This document shows positions 24,079 through 35,100 of a stretch of 64,000 bases of DNA, in pieces. How positions within the stretch are numbered: the first letter of the stretch is position 1; each line of letters starts with the position of its first letter. A model generated the notes under the pieces. That model was given only the letters and a program-made list of their open reading frames with translations. It was not told the origin of the DNA and did no database searches. The DNA is taken from NCBI GenBank assembly GCA_964007475.1, contig OZ023274.1, positions 74,845,303-74,909,302 on the forward strand, in the 5' to 3' direction. The translations under genes were made by a program, and so were the position numbers. The DNA comes from Hybos culiciformis. Its lineage: Eukaryota > Arthropoda > Insecta > Diptera > Hybotidae.

Positions 24079-24731
24079 GATCTACTTCGCGCCGTAAAAA
24101 TCCTCTGCGATCTACTTATTCTAAAAGTAAGAGTAAGAGTAAGAGGATAAGAGGATAAGACCAAATTCTAAGTGTTTGTCTGTTAAATTAGTTCGGTATT
24201 TTGACTATATTATTTTCATTTGTGAAAGTGCTGATTCGCGCAAATATGTCGAACCAAAACAGGCGTATAAATTTTCAGAACATTTTTTTATATTCGGATA
24301 TTTATCTTCTGCTAATTATTTCCAGAATTTATCTTCGGAAGCTTTAATATAAATATCATTTTGTAAAGAAATAATTTCTGCTTCAAGTGTCATGTTATCC
24401 ATATCAAAAATAGTTGAAAGGTTTTCTGCAATTGTTTCTGCTTCAATATTGCTATCAAATGGAAAACTCATTATCAAGTTTTTTAAAATCTTCGAAACGG
24501 TTACCAAATTCTCAATGACGTTCTTAATTTCTTTGATGTATTTATTTTTATCATAATTAGTAAAACCAGAACTTTTTAATTGCGCCAACATGTTTGGAAA
24601 ATTAGATAAATTTTGTTGACTCTTGCAATTGAAAATAGCAATTTGAAAGGAAATAAACATCTGAAATATGAATATTTAAAATCATTACGCGATCGACCGG
24701 TAGATCGCTATCGACGTTATTGACACCTCTG
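24052..24731 (-). mobile_element. decayed hAT transposon (CAGGAGTGTCAA ends)
   Basis: The inverted ends are CAGGAGTGTCAA and TTGACACCTCTG, with 8-bp duplications CTCTATAC at 24044-24051 and 24732-24739. The inverted paralogue (near 37845) contains a single uninterrupted CTCTATAC. Two extra copies of the left end (from 24012 and 24025) stand just outside, so the left terminus is locally triplicated and the exact left border is ambiguous. Subterminal GATC-rich motifs occur at both ends, and a TAAGAG/GGATAAGA microsatellite lies at about 24126-24158. It carries a broken transposase on the minus strand. Confidence 0.85.
24150..24660 (-). pseudogene. hAT transposase C-terminal pseudogene
   Basis: The minus-strand frame opens at 24660 and is open for 114 codons. 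It contains SFPFDSNIEAETIAEN and EIISLQNDIYIKASEDKFW, followed by a stop at 24316. The same frame continues with YPNIKKCSENLYACFGSTYL and ...SQMKII, a TAG stop, then SKYRTNLTDKHLE. The order LQND...FW, FGSTYL.ES..SQMK and LTDxHLE is that of the C-terminal half of ZBED5/SCAND3-like hAT transposases. Two in-frame stops and the missing N-terminal half make it a pseudogene. Confidence 0.85.
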
Positions 24732-25058
24732 CTCTATACTGTGTGTGAAATCAGAATTAAACGCAATTTAGATTTTACAAAATATTAAAATTATTTCTCA
24801 GATTTAATCAGAACTTTAATAACACCTTTAACAATATAAAAATTGTTGAAAAAATCATAATATTAATACGCATTCGACCATGTATCTATGTGTTATTTTT
24901 TTTTTTTTGAATTAAAAATTTGAGGAATTAATAATAATTATCAATATTCTAATTCCTAATTCTCCTGAGTTTTTTACTTTTATATGCTTACTATTTTTGT
25001 ATTCGATCAAATATACTTCTTCGTTTGTTAACTATATCAATATTTTGAAAACTAAAAC

Positions 25059-25342
25059 CATTGAGTAATAATATTTATAAGAGGGACAGAATTCATACAA
25101 GTAAATTTTTTTCAAAAATTATGACAATATTTTGAATGTATTGAGTAAAATGTTTTAACTCAAATGTGTTTATTCTTAATTTTATTATTTTTATTATGGT
25201 ATTAAGAATAAACACATTTGAGTGTGAAATTTTTATTCAATACATTGAAAATATTGTCATCATTTTTGAGTTATTTGAAAAAAAAAAATCTGAAATTTAC
25301 TTGTATGAATTATGACCCTCTTATAAATATTATTACTCAATG
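25059..25342. mobile_element. 284-bp fold-back MITE with 7-bp target duplication
   Basis: The two halves are nearly perfect inverted copies, starting CATTGAGTAATAATATTTAT and containing GACAATATTTT and ACTCAAATGTGTTTATTCTTAA, with a loop of only about 15 bp. Direct repeats CTAAAAC flank it (25052-25058 and 25343-25349). The second copy of the host unit has one CTAAAAC, read on its minus strand at about 41641, in the same context, so the insertion is confirmed. The transposase class is unknown. Confidence 0.9.
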
Positions 25343-25635
25343 CTAAAACAGAACGTACTTTCTTGGACTATTTGAAATGACAAGAAATAATTGACTTTTT
25401 ATTTTCCCAACACTTCATACACTATCTTGACATAAATGAAGTTTTGGCTAAGAGAAAGATAAATAAAGATGATGAATATTCCTAAATTCTATTGTAATAG
25501 GTGATGCGAATATACTACATGGATATGTATTTTTTGAATGATGTGGATGTGGACAACAATTGTTTATCAGCAAAATGATAAATAAATTTTATTTGTTTCA
25601 GTTTTCAAATATTTTATGCTGATGTTACAGTAAAT

Positions 25636-27454
25636 AATTTTTAATGAAAATCTTAATAAATATAATTGTGTTTTTGTTACAACGTTTTCTGTATTCATTT
25701 TTATTGCATGTACAATGTTTATGTATTTATACCGTTCAAATTGATTCAAATTGATTAAATTACTTCATTATATTTCTGTGTATTTTCAATTTTTTAAACA
25801 AAAAATATTCAAATTTGAGGAAAAATGTTAATTCGGAAAATTTTATTTATTATTATTACTGTGTGTAGAATAACTGAATATTTATTCAATGCAATTCATC
25901 TTTAAAATATAAAATTGTAAATAGTAAATATAAAAAAAAATTATATTCTGCCATTAAGAACTTTGAAGAAATTATGTGTTTTGATTGTGATGCATATAAT
26001 TTGGTTCAGTTCTTTTTAGCTTAAATATTCAGATACCTAAAACCATAACGAAAATAAAATAGAAAAATTAACATTTTCTAGTTTAAAAAATAACACCTTT
26101 TTTTATTATAGTTATATATAAACATTATTGTTGGTAGTTATTATAATATGTTTCAGGATTTTTGATATATTATCCGTTCCTGTCAGCTACATTTATATTT
26201 TCTTATCTCCTAAGCTAAGAAATTACAACAAGGTTCAGTAGTTCATATATAAAATAAAACTGTTCGTTCACAGTGCATATTTATGATGCATATACAAAAC
26301 ATAAATACATATATAGAATAATCCTCCAATGCTCGTAGAATTATATACGATGAATATTAATTTGCACTCATCTTATTTCTGTTAATATGGGTTATGATTT
26401 TTGATGCATTTTAAATGAAAAAAATTAAAAATATGTATTCTTTTTATATACCTTTTTTGTACAAAAATAGTTCACGTAAAATACATATTTAATTAAATAC
26501 ATAATTTATAGATTTAACACTTTATTTTTAAGAATCTATAATCTCGGGATGAAATATCGTAGCATATGATGAATTTATAGAATTTAAAATTATATGCTGT
26601 CTTATATACAATGTAGAAATAAAAATTAATTAGTATTGAAATCATACATTTTTTTAAGGAAATTTGTGTTTATAATAATAATATAAATATTAATATATAT
26701 ACCTACAAGCTTAACGTAGTGTCTGTATAGGTATACTTTTTTAATTTATTTTTTTCTCTTTTAAAATAAAAAATTGCAGAAGAGAGCCTACTATATTTTT
26801 ATTATTTATTCAGACCCTGTTGAATAATAAATAATATCAGTTAAGACAATATTAACATAAATCACATAATACTTGAAATTTTAAAATTTTACCAAATAAA
26901 TTACACGTTTTCATTAAATGCCAGTCCATTCGTCCGTCGCTAAACTGTTTGTAAGTAATAAATTATTAAAATCTATCTCATTTTCAAACTTTTGAATGTG
27001 AAATATATGTATGTCCAATATCCTTCACTTTTACTTTAGAGTTTTGAAAAAAAAAAAAAATGTAGATGGAAAAAAAATTGGTATAATGTCGATTCTTTTA
27101 ATCCAAACACATAATTATTAGAAACAAATTGCGAACAACCTGGCCTAAAAACGAGTTTCGATTAAAGTTCGCATACGCGGTTCAAGGAACTTAAAAAAAA
27201 TTCTACGAAATCTGACATGTAGGCCTAATATTTCGTTTTTGTTTAACTATAATATCAACATTTCCAGCCTGAAAAGCTACACTTAAAAAAAAAAAAAATA
27301 CTTTAAAAAATATTTATAATTGATCATTATTATTAAAACCGTAACAATTTGTAAAGTATTGTAAAAATTTGAAAACGACGAAAACCTGTGAGGCTATAAT
27401 GAATCTTTCAAATACTAATTATTGACTACTACCATAAACATCAATTACATTATT
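25636..27454. other. AT-rich non-coding stretch
   Basis: Nothing gene-like was seen. A slightly G+C-richer patch at about 27120-27230 has no recognisable content. The last bases are the 3' flank of the GILT gene. Confidence 0.55.
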
Positions 27455-28153
27455 TTATTTTTCATCAAAAAAGAAATAAAAATAACATCCATCAAGTATT
27501 ACTTTAAATTTTTGTTTATATGTTCTACAAAATACTGAATCAAAATTATTTCTTAATTTATATTGTTCACTTGGTTCAAATTTATCATCTATTCCAACGG
27601 ATGGTACAGTATCAATATTAACTAGATCAGTTTCATCACCATATTTTTTTAAAATATCTTCAACACTTCTATTTTTAGTGCAAAGTTTTGCATCTTCAAT
27701 TTCAATATTATAATATGTGGAACATTTATCAATATTACTGCTATAACCAAACATTAAACATGTTATTAATATAATTGTATCGTTGACATTATTATTTTCA
27801 ATGATGCAAGCATGAAGAGCATTCAATTCACATTCTCTTGTTCCATGTTGACACACAAGCTGTATTTTATTTGTTGTTTTATTTTCAATTTTAATAACAT
27901 TACCATATGGTATTAATTCTAAATTTGTATATTTTAAATGATTTTTTGTAATCATTGATTTATATAATTCTGTATTGAAAAATATCATACTATCAGTACA
28001 AAGGCTTTCATAATAAATTTTAACATTTAATTTATTAACATCACCGTTATTGTCATCAGTTTCTTGTAGCTCATTTTCATCAGCCATTAGCATAGAAATA
28101 ATTGCTGCTAACATAATCATTATTAGAATATTAATTGAATAAATTTGTTTCAT
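27455..28153 (-). CDS. GILT-like protein (gamma-interferon-inducible lysosomal thiol reductase family)
   Basis: A 232-residue secreted or lysosomal thioredoxin-like protein. Family members reduce protein disulfides at acidic pH; in insects they are linked to immunity and digestion. The hydrophobic N-terminus (residues 7-23, ending near MLMA) is a signal peptide. YYESLCTDS (C52, S55) is the active-site region, with C-x-x-S in place of the mammalian C-x-x-C, as is common in insect members. CQHGTRECELNALHAC (101-116) fits the GILT signature CQHGx2ECx2Nx4C exactly. Further cysteines lie at 132, 144, 158 and 209, and VPSVGIDDKF (183-192) matches the family's cis-Pro region. N-glycosylation sites are NKT (91), NDT (124) and NRS (161). 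I chose the Met at 28153 because the signal peptide follows it directly; the frame also runs to an ATG at 28222, adding 23 residues. It is a single exon over its full length, and the tail CYFYFFFDEK is odd. An AATAAA overlaps the stop. Confidence 0.93.
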   Translation of the reverse strand: MKQIYSINILIMIMLAAIISMLMADENELQETDDNNGDVNKLNVKIYYESLCTDSMIFFNTELYKSMITKNHLKYTNLELIPYGNVIKIENKTTNKIQLVCQHGTRECELNALHACIIENNNVNDTIILITCLMFGYSSNIDKCSTYYNIEIEDAKLCTKNRSVEDILKKYGDETDLVNIDTVPSVGIDDKFEPSEQYKLRNNFDSVFCRTYKQKFKVILDGCYFYFFFDEK

Positions 28154-28222
28154 TTTTTTTTTATAAAAATTATATGTATAAAATAATGTGCTTAAAAATA
28201 CAATATACCTACACAAAACCAA

Positions 28223-29580
28223 CTTGTATTAAATATTTTATTTGACTGAAACTTATAAAAATTTAATGAAAATTTTGTTATCATTCCATATGAAACTGAG
28301 ATAATTTACAAATAACCAAAAATGTCGTCGGTATAATGTTGGTTCAACGAAATTAAAATTCTAAAGTTTTAAAAATGATATATATAAACCATACCTATAC
28401 CTTTTTTTATTTCAGATTTCATTTTTCAATTACAAATATTGTTATGAGTAATTTTATTATTTTAATATGACTTTGGATTCTTATTTATTATTACATCCCA
28501 TATAATATATTACTCCCAAAAATTTCTGAATTCAAAATTTAAAAGTAACGACGTTGTGCCAGAACACAGACGATATGTGATATAATTTCAGAATTAAAGA
28601 AAGCTCTTTTTCAAGCACAATATTATAGCCTGTTTCGCTATAATGCTTTAATACGAGCGTGAGAAATATGATTTATTTAATTTAATTTTAATTTCGTAAG
28701 GAACGAATTTTAATTTTTACTTTCTTCACTTGATAGCAATACAAAAACTTGAAATTTATATTTGCCTAATGTAACTGCCAGTAAAAAATCTCATAAGTGA
28801 GTATGAATTCTTTCAGATTCATTGTAGTGTCTCTCAATGTTGAAATGACTGTAGATACAATATTTAAATAAATGATAAAATATATGAATGAGAAAATGGT
28901 TATGAGAAACACTCTGTATATATATACAAATAAATAATGATCAATATAAATAATTTATTAATTAATATGAGAAGATTATATATTTCTGTTTTAGATAATG
29001 TTTAATATAATTGATTTTTTTCCTTAAAATGTTTTTAATTTGATAATATACTAATTGAACTGACTTTATGTCCCTGTAAATTGACATTATGACCCTGTAA
29101 TTTGACATTTCTAAAAGAGACTGAAAGTCGATAGACTTTAGATAGAACTTTTTTTTTTTTCCTATTAAGAACATTTATATTGGTCAAAAAGTCAATTGAC
29201 TTTATGTTCTTTTGAATTAGGCATGTAAATTTAATTGACCTTATGAACTTTTGTAATGGAAAGTCAAAATTTTATTTATTCGACTGTGAGTACTGAAAGT
29301 TAAATCAAGTTAAAATCAGACTACCTTAATGTGTTTCACAAAACAGATAAACGTCTGTTTTTTTTTTCTCAAGATTAAAAACAAAAGTAAACAACACAAT
29401 ATACCTACAAATTCAATTGAAATTCAAAATAAAAAACAATAACAAACTTTTTTTTCATTTGTTTACAAATAAATACGTCATAAAATTTTCAAAATCAACG
29501 TCAAAAATGATACCCCAGTGAACATTAATGGCTTCTACATATTGCCTCACGAAATATTTGTAAAAATTACTCAACCCATC
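28223..29580. other. AT-rich stretch upstream of the GILT gene
   Basis: This should hold the minus-strand GILT promoter, but no core element is distinct enough to call. Around 29055-29290 the phrases AATTGACWTTATG and AAAGTCAAT recur in degenerate form. A 70-codon minus-strand frame at 28962-29174 is not supported. Confidence 0.45.
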
Positions 29581-29589
29581 CCTTAATAA

Positions 29590-29693
29590 CAACATGTTTT
29601 CTCAAGAACATGTTCTTGTTTTTGTTTTTATTAATATGGGAAAACTACTTCAAAAACATAAAATTAACATGTTTTTGGTCAAGAACATGTTAA
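29590..29693. promoter_or_regulatory. cluster of RRRCATGYYY-like palindromes
   Basis: Four copies of AACATGTT-centred decamers lie within about 100 bp: AACATGTTTT near 29591, the 16-bp palindrome CAAGAACATGTTCTTG (29603-29618), TTAACATGTT (29664-29673) and AACATGTTAA (29684-29693). The last two form a perfect 10-bp stem. GAACATGTTC matches the p53-family half-site consensus RRRCWWGYYY. They lie about 170-270 bp upstream of a possible gene start. Binding is inferred only. Confidence 0.35.
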
Positions 29694-29734
29694 TCGTGTC
29701 AGTCTGTCCAAGGCTAAGTGTGTTAAAAATATGA

Positions 29735-29868
29735 AATAGAATGTTTGGCTTTAACGCTTAGAAAAACGACTGTCAAATACGTAAATTACGCGTGTCTGTA
29801 AAGAGAAGTCATTGTAATACTTCTTAAAGTTACGAATTCAAAGAGTACTATACGAACCGAAATGGTGA
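29735..29868 (+). promoter_or_regulatory. possible 5' gene end: leader, start codon and adjacent splice donor
   Basis: A CpG-containing, G+C-richer patch (ACGTAAATTACGCG and nearby) leads to ACGAACCGAAATGGTGAGT. The ATG is followed immediately by GTGAGT, a good splice donor, giving an exon that would end with the start codon, as in many housekeeping genes. Read without splicing, the ATG opens only 16 codons. No transcript evidence is available, so this is a candidate. Confidence 0.3.
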
Positions 29869-31420
29869 GTTATAAAAGCTGTGTGTTATTTAAATTTGCG
29901 CATCGTGGTTAAATTGGGAATTGAAGGTATTTTTCCAACATTTAATTTAATGAAACATATGAAAAAAAATGTATGAATAAACTGAAATTTAGACAATTTC
30001 AATTACCCCATCCAAGAAGTGAAGTTTTTAAAAATTTAAAACTTCACTTTTTCATTATTTTTAAATAAATTTAAATTATTATTAGAAAAACACATTATCC
30101 AATTTTTATAAAGTTTGATATTTATAAAATGGAATAAAATAAAATTATTCATGTCCATAACTATAATTTATAATTTATTTATAATTCTTATAATAAATAT
30201 ATTTTAGTGCAAAACTAAATCATTCCTATTTACATAAATTCAAATTAAGTTTTTTTAGGTTCCAATTATTAAACTCATTAAATTTTATAGTTTTTTTTTT
30301 TAACTGCAATCTTTTCAATATTAAAAATGATTCATATTTTAATTTATATAATACCTTATTAATACTTATAATTATAATATTCTTTCTTTTACAATTGTAT
30401 CTAAATATATCGTTTGACGTATCCTTTTGTTTTAAGTACTCTATAATTTGCCTAATGTATCCTTTTCAAGTGGATTCAATGGTGTTTGAGAATTAACTGA
30501 AATTAATATTACGGGAAAAAAGGTGAGAAATAAGATAAAAAGTTACCCAAAGTATTTTGTTAATTTCTATGAGATATATATGCCTATAATATTATAAACA
30601 TAATTTATATATTTATGTATATTAAAGTATTGTACGAATGCTGCGATAAACATAGTATTACTCTATGAAATAATTGAAGTACTATTTGGTAATTATATTA
30701 ATATTTTATTTCTCATTTTGTACGGGCACATGGAAATAATTTCGTTTTTGTGTGGATTAATTAAGTATATATTAAATCTACAATTATGATTTCTTACCTA
30801 GATTTAATATTATGTGATAATTATTTTTTGAAAAAGAACATAATAAGTACTAAGCAATTATAGATATACTATATATTTTTGTTTCATTTTTCATTCATCC
30901 TTTCATCAAAAAAATATTAAATTTCAAAGCTTAACATCATCACATTGATTTGAATGTGAAGAAATTTTTGTAAAAAAAAGAAAATTGAGACATTATGATG
31001 GAATTATGTATACACATTGTAATGTAAGCTCTCTGTCACGTTTATTATACTTTTTATGACTGACAGGAATATTTAAACAAACTTTTTTTTTTTTTAATTT
31101 TGACCACTATTATTCTATTGGAAAATTCATTGAAAATATGCATATATGTATATGATATGAATTTAGTATTGAATAAATTGACTTAAAGAAGAATTGTGAA
31201 CTAATAATGGTCAGTAGTGTATTTTGCTTATTTTTTTTTCTCCCCCTTTTTGATTCGTTTGCGATTTAAATTTATTTGAATAGAAAATAAAAAAAAATAC
31301 AAATTTTTGATCTTCTTATTTATATTGTGCACATTGCATGAATACATATATAGATTTTATTTTCTGTCATAGACGAATCGTGGTTGTTTTCAAGTTTATT
31401 AGAAAACTTCTCCTTTACAG
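29869..31420. other. AT-rich stretch, possibly intronic
   Basis: If the start/donor at 29866 and the acceptor at 31420 belong together, this is a 1.55-kb intron. No other structure was seen. Confidence 0.35.
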
Positions 31421-31545
31421 TTAGGAAAACCTTTTTTGAAAAACCCAAGAATAATAAGGCACCAAAAAAATTTCAAACCCGATTATTCGAAGCATGTCGC
31501 TTTGCACTTTTTCTAAACCGATATTTTGGACTGTCCTATAGAACT
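31421..31545 (+). CDS. candidate coding exon, unknown protein
   Basis: It follows a strong acceptor (ACTTCTCCTTTACAG). Two frames are open. Phase 0, which would join a preceding exon ending in ATG, gives 31 codons (LGKPFLKNPRIIRHQKNF...) to TAA 31514-31516. Another phase gives 40 codons ending FEACRFALFLNRYFGLSYRT before TAA at 31543-31545. The second has a loose look of an insect gustatory-receptor N-terminus (Fxxxx..LF...FGL), which I would not rely on. The exon is G+C richer than its flanks. Which frame is used, and whether it is a gene at all, is open. Confidence 0.3.
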
Positions 31546-32184
31546 TAAAATTGATTGAATTTTAATTATTTTATTTCAATACTAATTGAAAAAAAAAAAA
31601 TTCTACCATTTTTCACATTAATTTATAGTTGTAGATTACACTTTATTATTATATTATTTCTATTTGCAATTTCTTTTTTTTTTTTTAAGTGTAAATATAC
31701 TGAAAATTTACCAGAAAGAGCTTCCTAATTTGCATATCAAATTGATAAATTTACTATAAAATTAATGTAAATGGAATAATTATGTGTTTTTGGTGACACA
31801 ATCTATTACGTAAATGGGTTTTACAACATATTGTTTAAACTATTAACTAATTAATCTGTAAACACCCTTTTTTTTAGTTAAATTTTCTAGAATAAAAATT
31901 ATATTAAAATAATGTTTGAAATGAAAATTTAATGCCGCATATACATATAATTTCATTATTGTTGTTGTTTGTAGGATTTAAATCGCATAAGAATATGAAA
32001 AAAAAAATTTATTCATTCAAGTTTTTGGAAAATTTGGATAGATTGGATACACACAAAGTTTGTGAGATTAGAAAATTTTTCAATATTAATTATGTAGGTA
32101 ACAAGTTAATGTAGTTAAGTACACAACTATAATAGATAATAATATATAAAAAATTTGAAACATTTATGTCTTCCCTATGAATAG
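31546..32184. other. AT-rich stretch
   Basis: A 60-codon frame at 31932-32114 starts with a hydrophobic run and contains LDTHKVCEIRKFF after an acceptor-like TTGTTGTTTGTAG (31976). It could be an exon, but the support is weak. Confidence 0.4.
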
Positions 32185-35100
32185 TTTTTTTTTTTTTTTT
32201 TTTTTATTAAAGTTACCAAATCACTAGGTGGGATACCTTTTATACTGAAGAAGTATGGATTTGGTAAAAAGGACAGGAAGTTTAGACGGGATTAAAAAGT
32301 GGGACAGTTAGTAGGTAATCATTTACACTTTTCTTAAAGCGGCGCAAGTCATAAATTAAGCGTCCACTAGCTGCCGGGAACAACTTTAATGGGAGAGCAT
32401 TCCACATTCTTGAGGTGCGAATAGAAAACGAATCACCGAAGCTCGTTCTATCACATCTGGGAATTTTTACGAAATATGGGTGTGACGTTGAAGCAGTACG
32501 TGTTTGGCGTGAAAATACTTGAAGTTGAGGAAGTAGGGCCTTTACTTCCAGGGAACACGTATCCATTCCAACAAGGTATTTATAAAAAATGGAAAGTGAA
32601 CCTACATTACGACGGTGGTTGAGTGATGTTAATGAGCTGGTGGTTTGGTGATTATCGATTAATCTAATAGCCCTTCTCTGAACTTTGTCCAGGTACTCAA
32701 GATGGGTTTTGGGGGCACCAGCCCATATATGCGAATTGTATTCTAATTTTGGTCGTATGTAGGATTTGTAAATATTTAAGAGATCAGAGGGGGAAAAGTA
32801 TTGTTTACATCTTTTTAAAAAACCAAGACATTTCGCTGCGTTTTTTGCCGTTTCGAAAATATGAATTTTCCAGCTTAAGTCGCTAGTTATTTTCGAACCT
32901 AAAATGTCAAGGCTTCCAGATTTGGCAATACTTTCTCCTTGAAAGGAAAATTGGGGATCAAAAGTTGACAGCTTTCTGGAAATTAGGCAGCATTGAGTTT
33001 TGGATGCATTAAACTCAACTCTGTTGAGAAGACCCCATTGTGAAATTTTGGAAAGGTCGTGATTTATGCTACTTTGTAAAAAATTGCGTTTAGTAGTTAC
33101 AGCATTTGAAGAAGCTGATTTCCTATTAATAAAATCGTAGCATGCTACCAAGTTACTGTCATCGGCGAAGCTGTGGATGGGGTTTAGAGTACATTGCAGA
33201 AGATCATTAATGAAAATTAAAAATAGGGTTGGAGAAAGAACACACCCTTGAGGTACACCGGAGTTAATGTTGAAAATATGAGATTGGTAACCATCCACAA
33301 CAGCACGAATAGAACGGCCAGACAAAAAGTTGCTGATCCAATTGACAAAGGCTGATCCTAGACCCATTGATTTAACTTTAGAAATCAGGGCCGAGTGCCA
33401 CACTCGATCAAAAGCCTTAGCTATATCCAAAGCAACAACACAAGCTTCACCGGAGTTGTGAAGACTGGTGTTGAGCTTGTCGGACAAATATGTCATCAGA
33501 TCACCAGTCGATCTATTCGAGCGAAAACCATATTGCTGGTCACTTAGCAATTTGTTGATTTCAAGGTATTTTTTAACTTTATTATTAATGAGAGATTCCA
33601 TTACTTTGGAGAGAACAGAAGTAAGCGCAATAGGCCTGTAGTTTGAGGGATCGCATTTATCGCCTTTTTTTGGAATAGGCTGAACATGCACAACTTTCCA
33701 CTTGGTGGGGTAAATGCCAAGTGAATATGAAAGATAGAAAAGGTTGCGCAGAGGTTTAGCCAGAACAGTGGCAGTATGTTTTAGGACCACAGCCGGAATA
33801 CCATCAGGGCCAGTTGACTTTTTCACATTCAGATTTTTGAGAGCTTTTAAAACAGCACGTTGCCTAAAGTAAACTCTTCCAAAAGAAGAGCTTACTGGAG
33901 GTAAGACTGGTGGATCTTGAGCTGAAGCTGCAAGTGTTGAGTTTTGACTAAAGAGTTTAGCAAACAGATTAGCCTTCCCAACCGAATCTGATATGATCCG
34001 GTCACCATCTACAAGGGGAGGAAAAGATGTAGGCGAACAAAAGTTTTGTTTTACACTTTTAGCGAAGGTCCAAAAGCTTCTGCTATTTTTAGGAAGGTTT
34101 AATATTTCTTGACGCTTCCTCTGGGTATACAAAACCTTCTGTTGGCAACAAATCTTACTGCATCTATTTCTGACCTCTCGCCAGCGCTTCAGTAAACTTA
34201 AAGAATTGTTTTGTTTATACTCACGAAAAGCATTATCCCTGTCGGCTATGGCCTTGACACAGGTGTCATTGAACCACGGATTTTTAGTATTCATTTTATT
34301 TTGAACCTTTTTATGGGGTATGAAAAGTTTCATCCCTAGCAGAATACTTTCGGTAATGACAGCCGTGCAAAGGTCAACATCCCTCTCCAAGAAGCAACTA
34401 GACAGATCCATCCGTCCAAGAAAACTGGCGAGCCCATCCCAATCAGCTTGAGAATAGGTCCATACCATTCTTCCAGGAGCCATGGATAGTCCGCCCGCAT
34501 TATCAAGAGAGAAGGACGTGCTAACGAGACAATGATCGGAGTTTCCAAGGGGGGAACTAATTGAAGCTTGATAATTATCTGGATTCGATGTCAGAAACAG
34601 ATCCAAGAGATGATGACCCTGATGGTTTACATCCGGGATGTGGGTGGGTTCAGAAATAATTTGAATCAGATTGTTAAGATTTGAAAAAAACTCGACATAT
34701 CTGCCTTCGGGACTGGTGCGATTGGAATGACTAAGCCATGATACGTTGTGTACGTTGAAATCACCGAAAACCAAAACCTCAGACTCTGGGTTTTTCGCCA
34801 GAATCTGATTTATCTGGTCTGACAGCAAATCAAACTCGACAACATGATCATTGCCAGTCAATTGCGGGCTTCTATAAAGGAAGCAGAAATGAATGACGTG
34901 TTTGTTGGTTCTTATTTTAAACCAAAGAAAATTAAATAAGGGACTTGATGATTTTAAATCTATAATAGGATAACAAGCGACGTCATTCCTTATGTAAACA
35001 GCGACTCCTCTGTGGGCAACGAATAAAGAGTGGAGATCATAACCGGGGATTGAAAAACGGTTGGGGTCTCCGTTGTCCAATACTTGGGTCTCACTTAAAG

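Larger units (their letters stand above)
23416..25635 (+). repeat. repeat unit copy 1 (segment order A-B-C)
   Basis: This unit is also present, inverted and rearranged, at 37635-41757. Segment A is about 23416-23594, B about 23780-24941 and C 24940-25635. All three match the second copy in reverse complement at high identity once inserted transposons are ignored. Here they lie in the order A-B-C, and in the second copy read on the minus strand the order is C-A-X-B. Three insertions absent from the other copy interrupt it: a TA MITE, a hAT element and a fold-back MITE. No protein is recognised in it. Confidence 0.85.

Noticed and set aside
34336..34548. 70-codon minus-strand frame
   Set aside because: Overlaps the LINE ORF in another frame; no independent signal.
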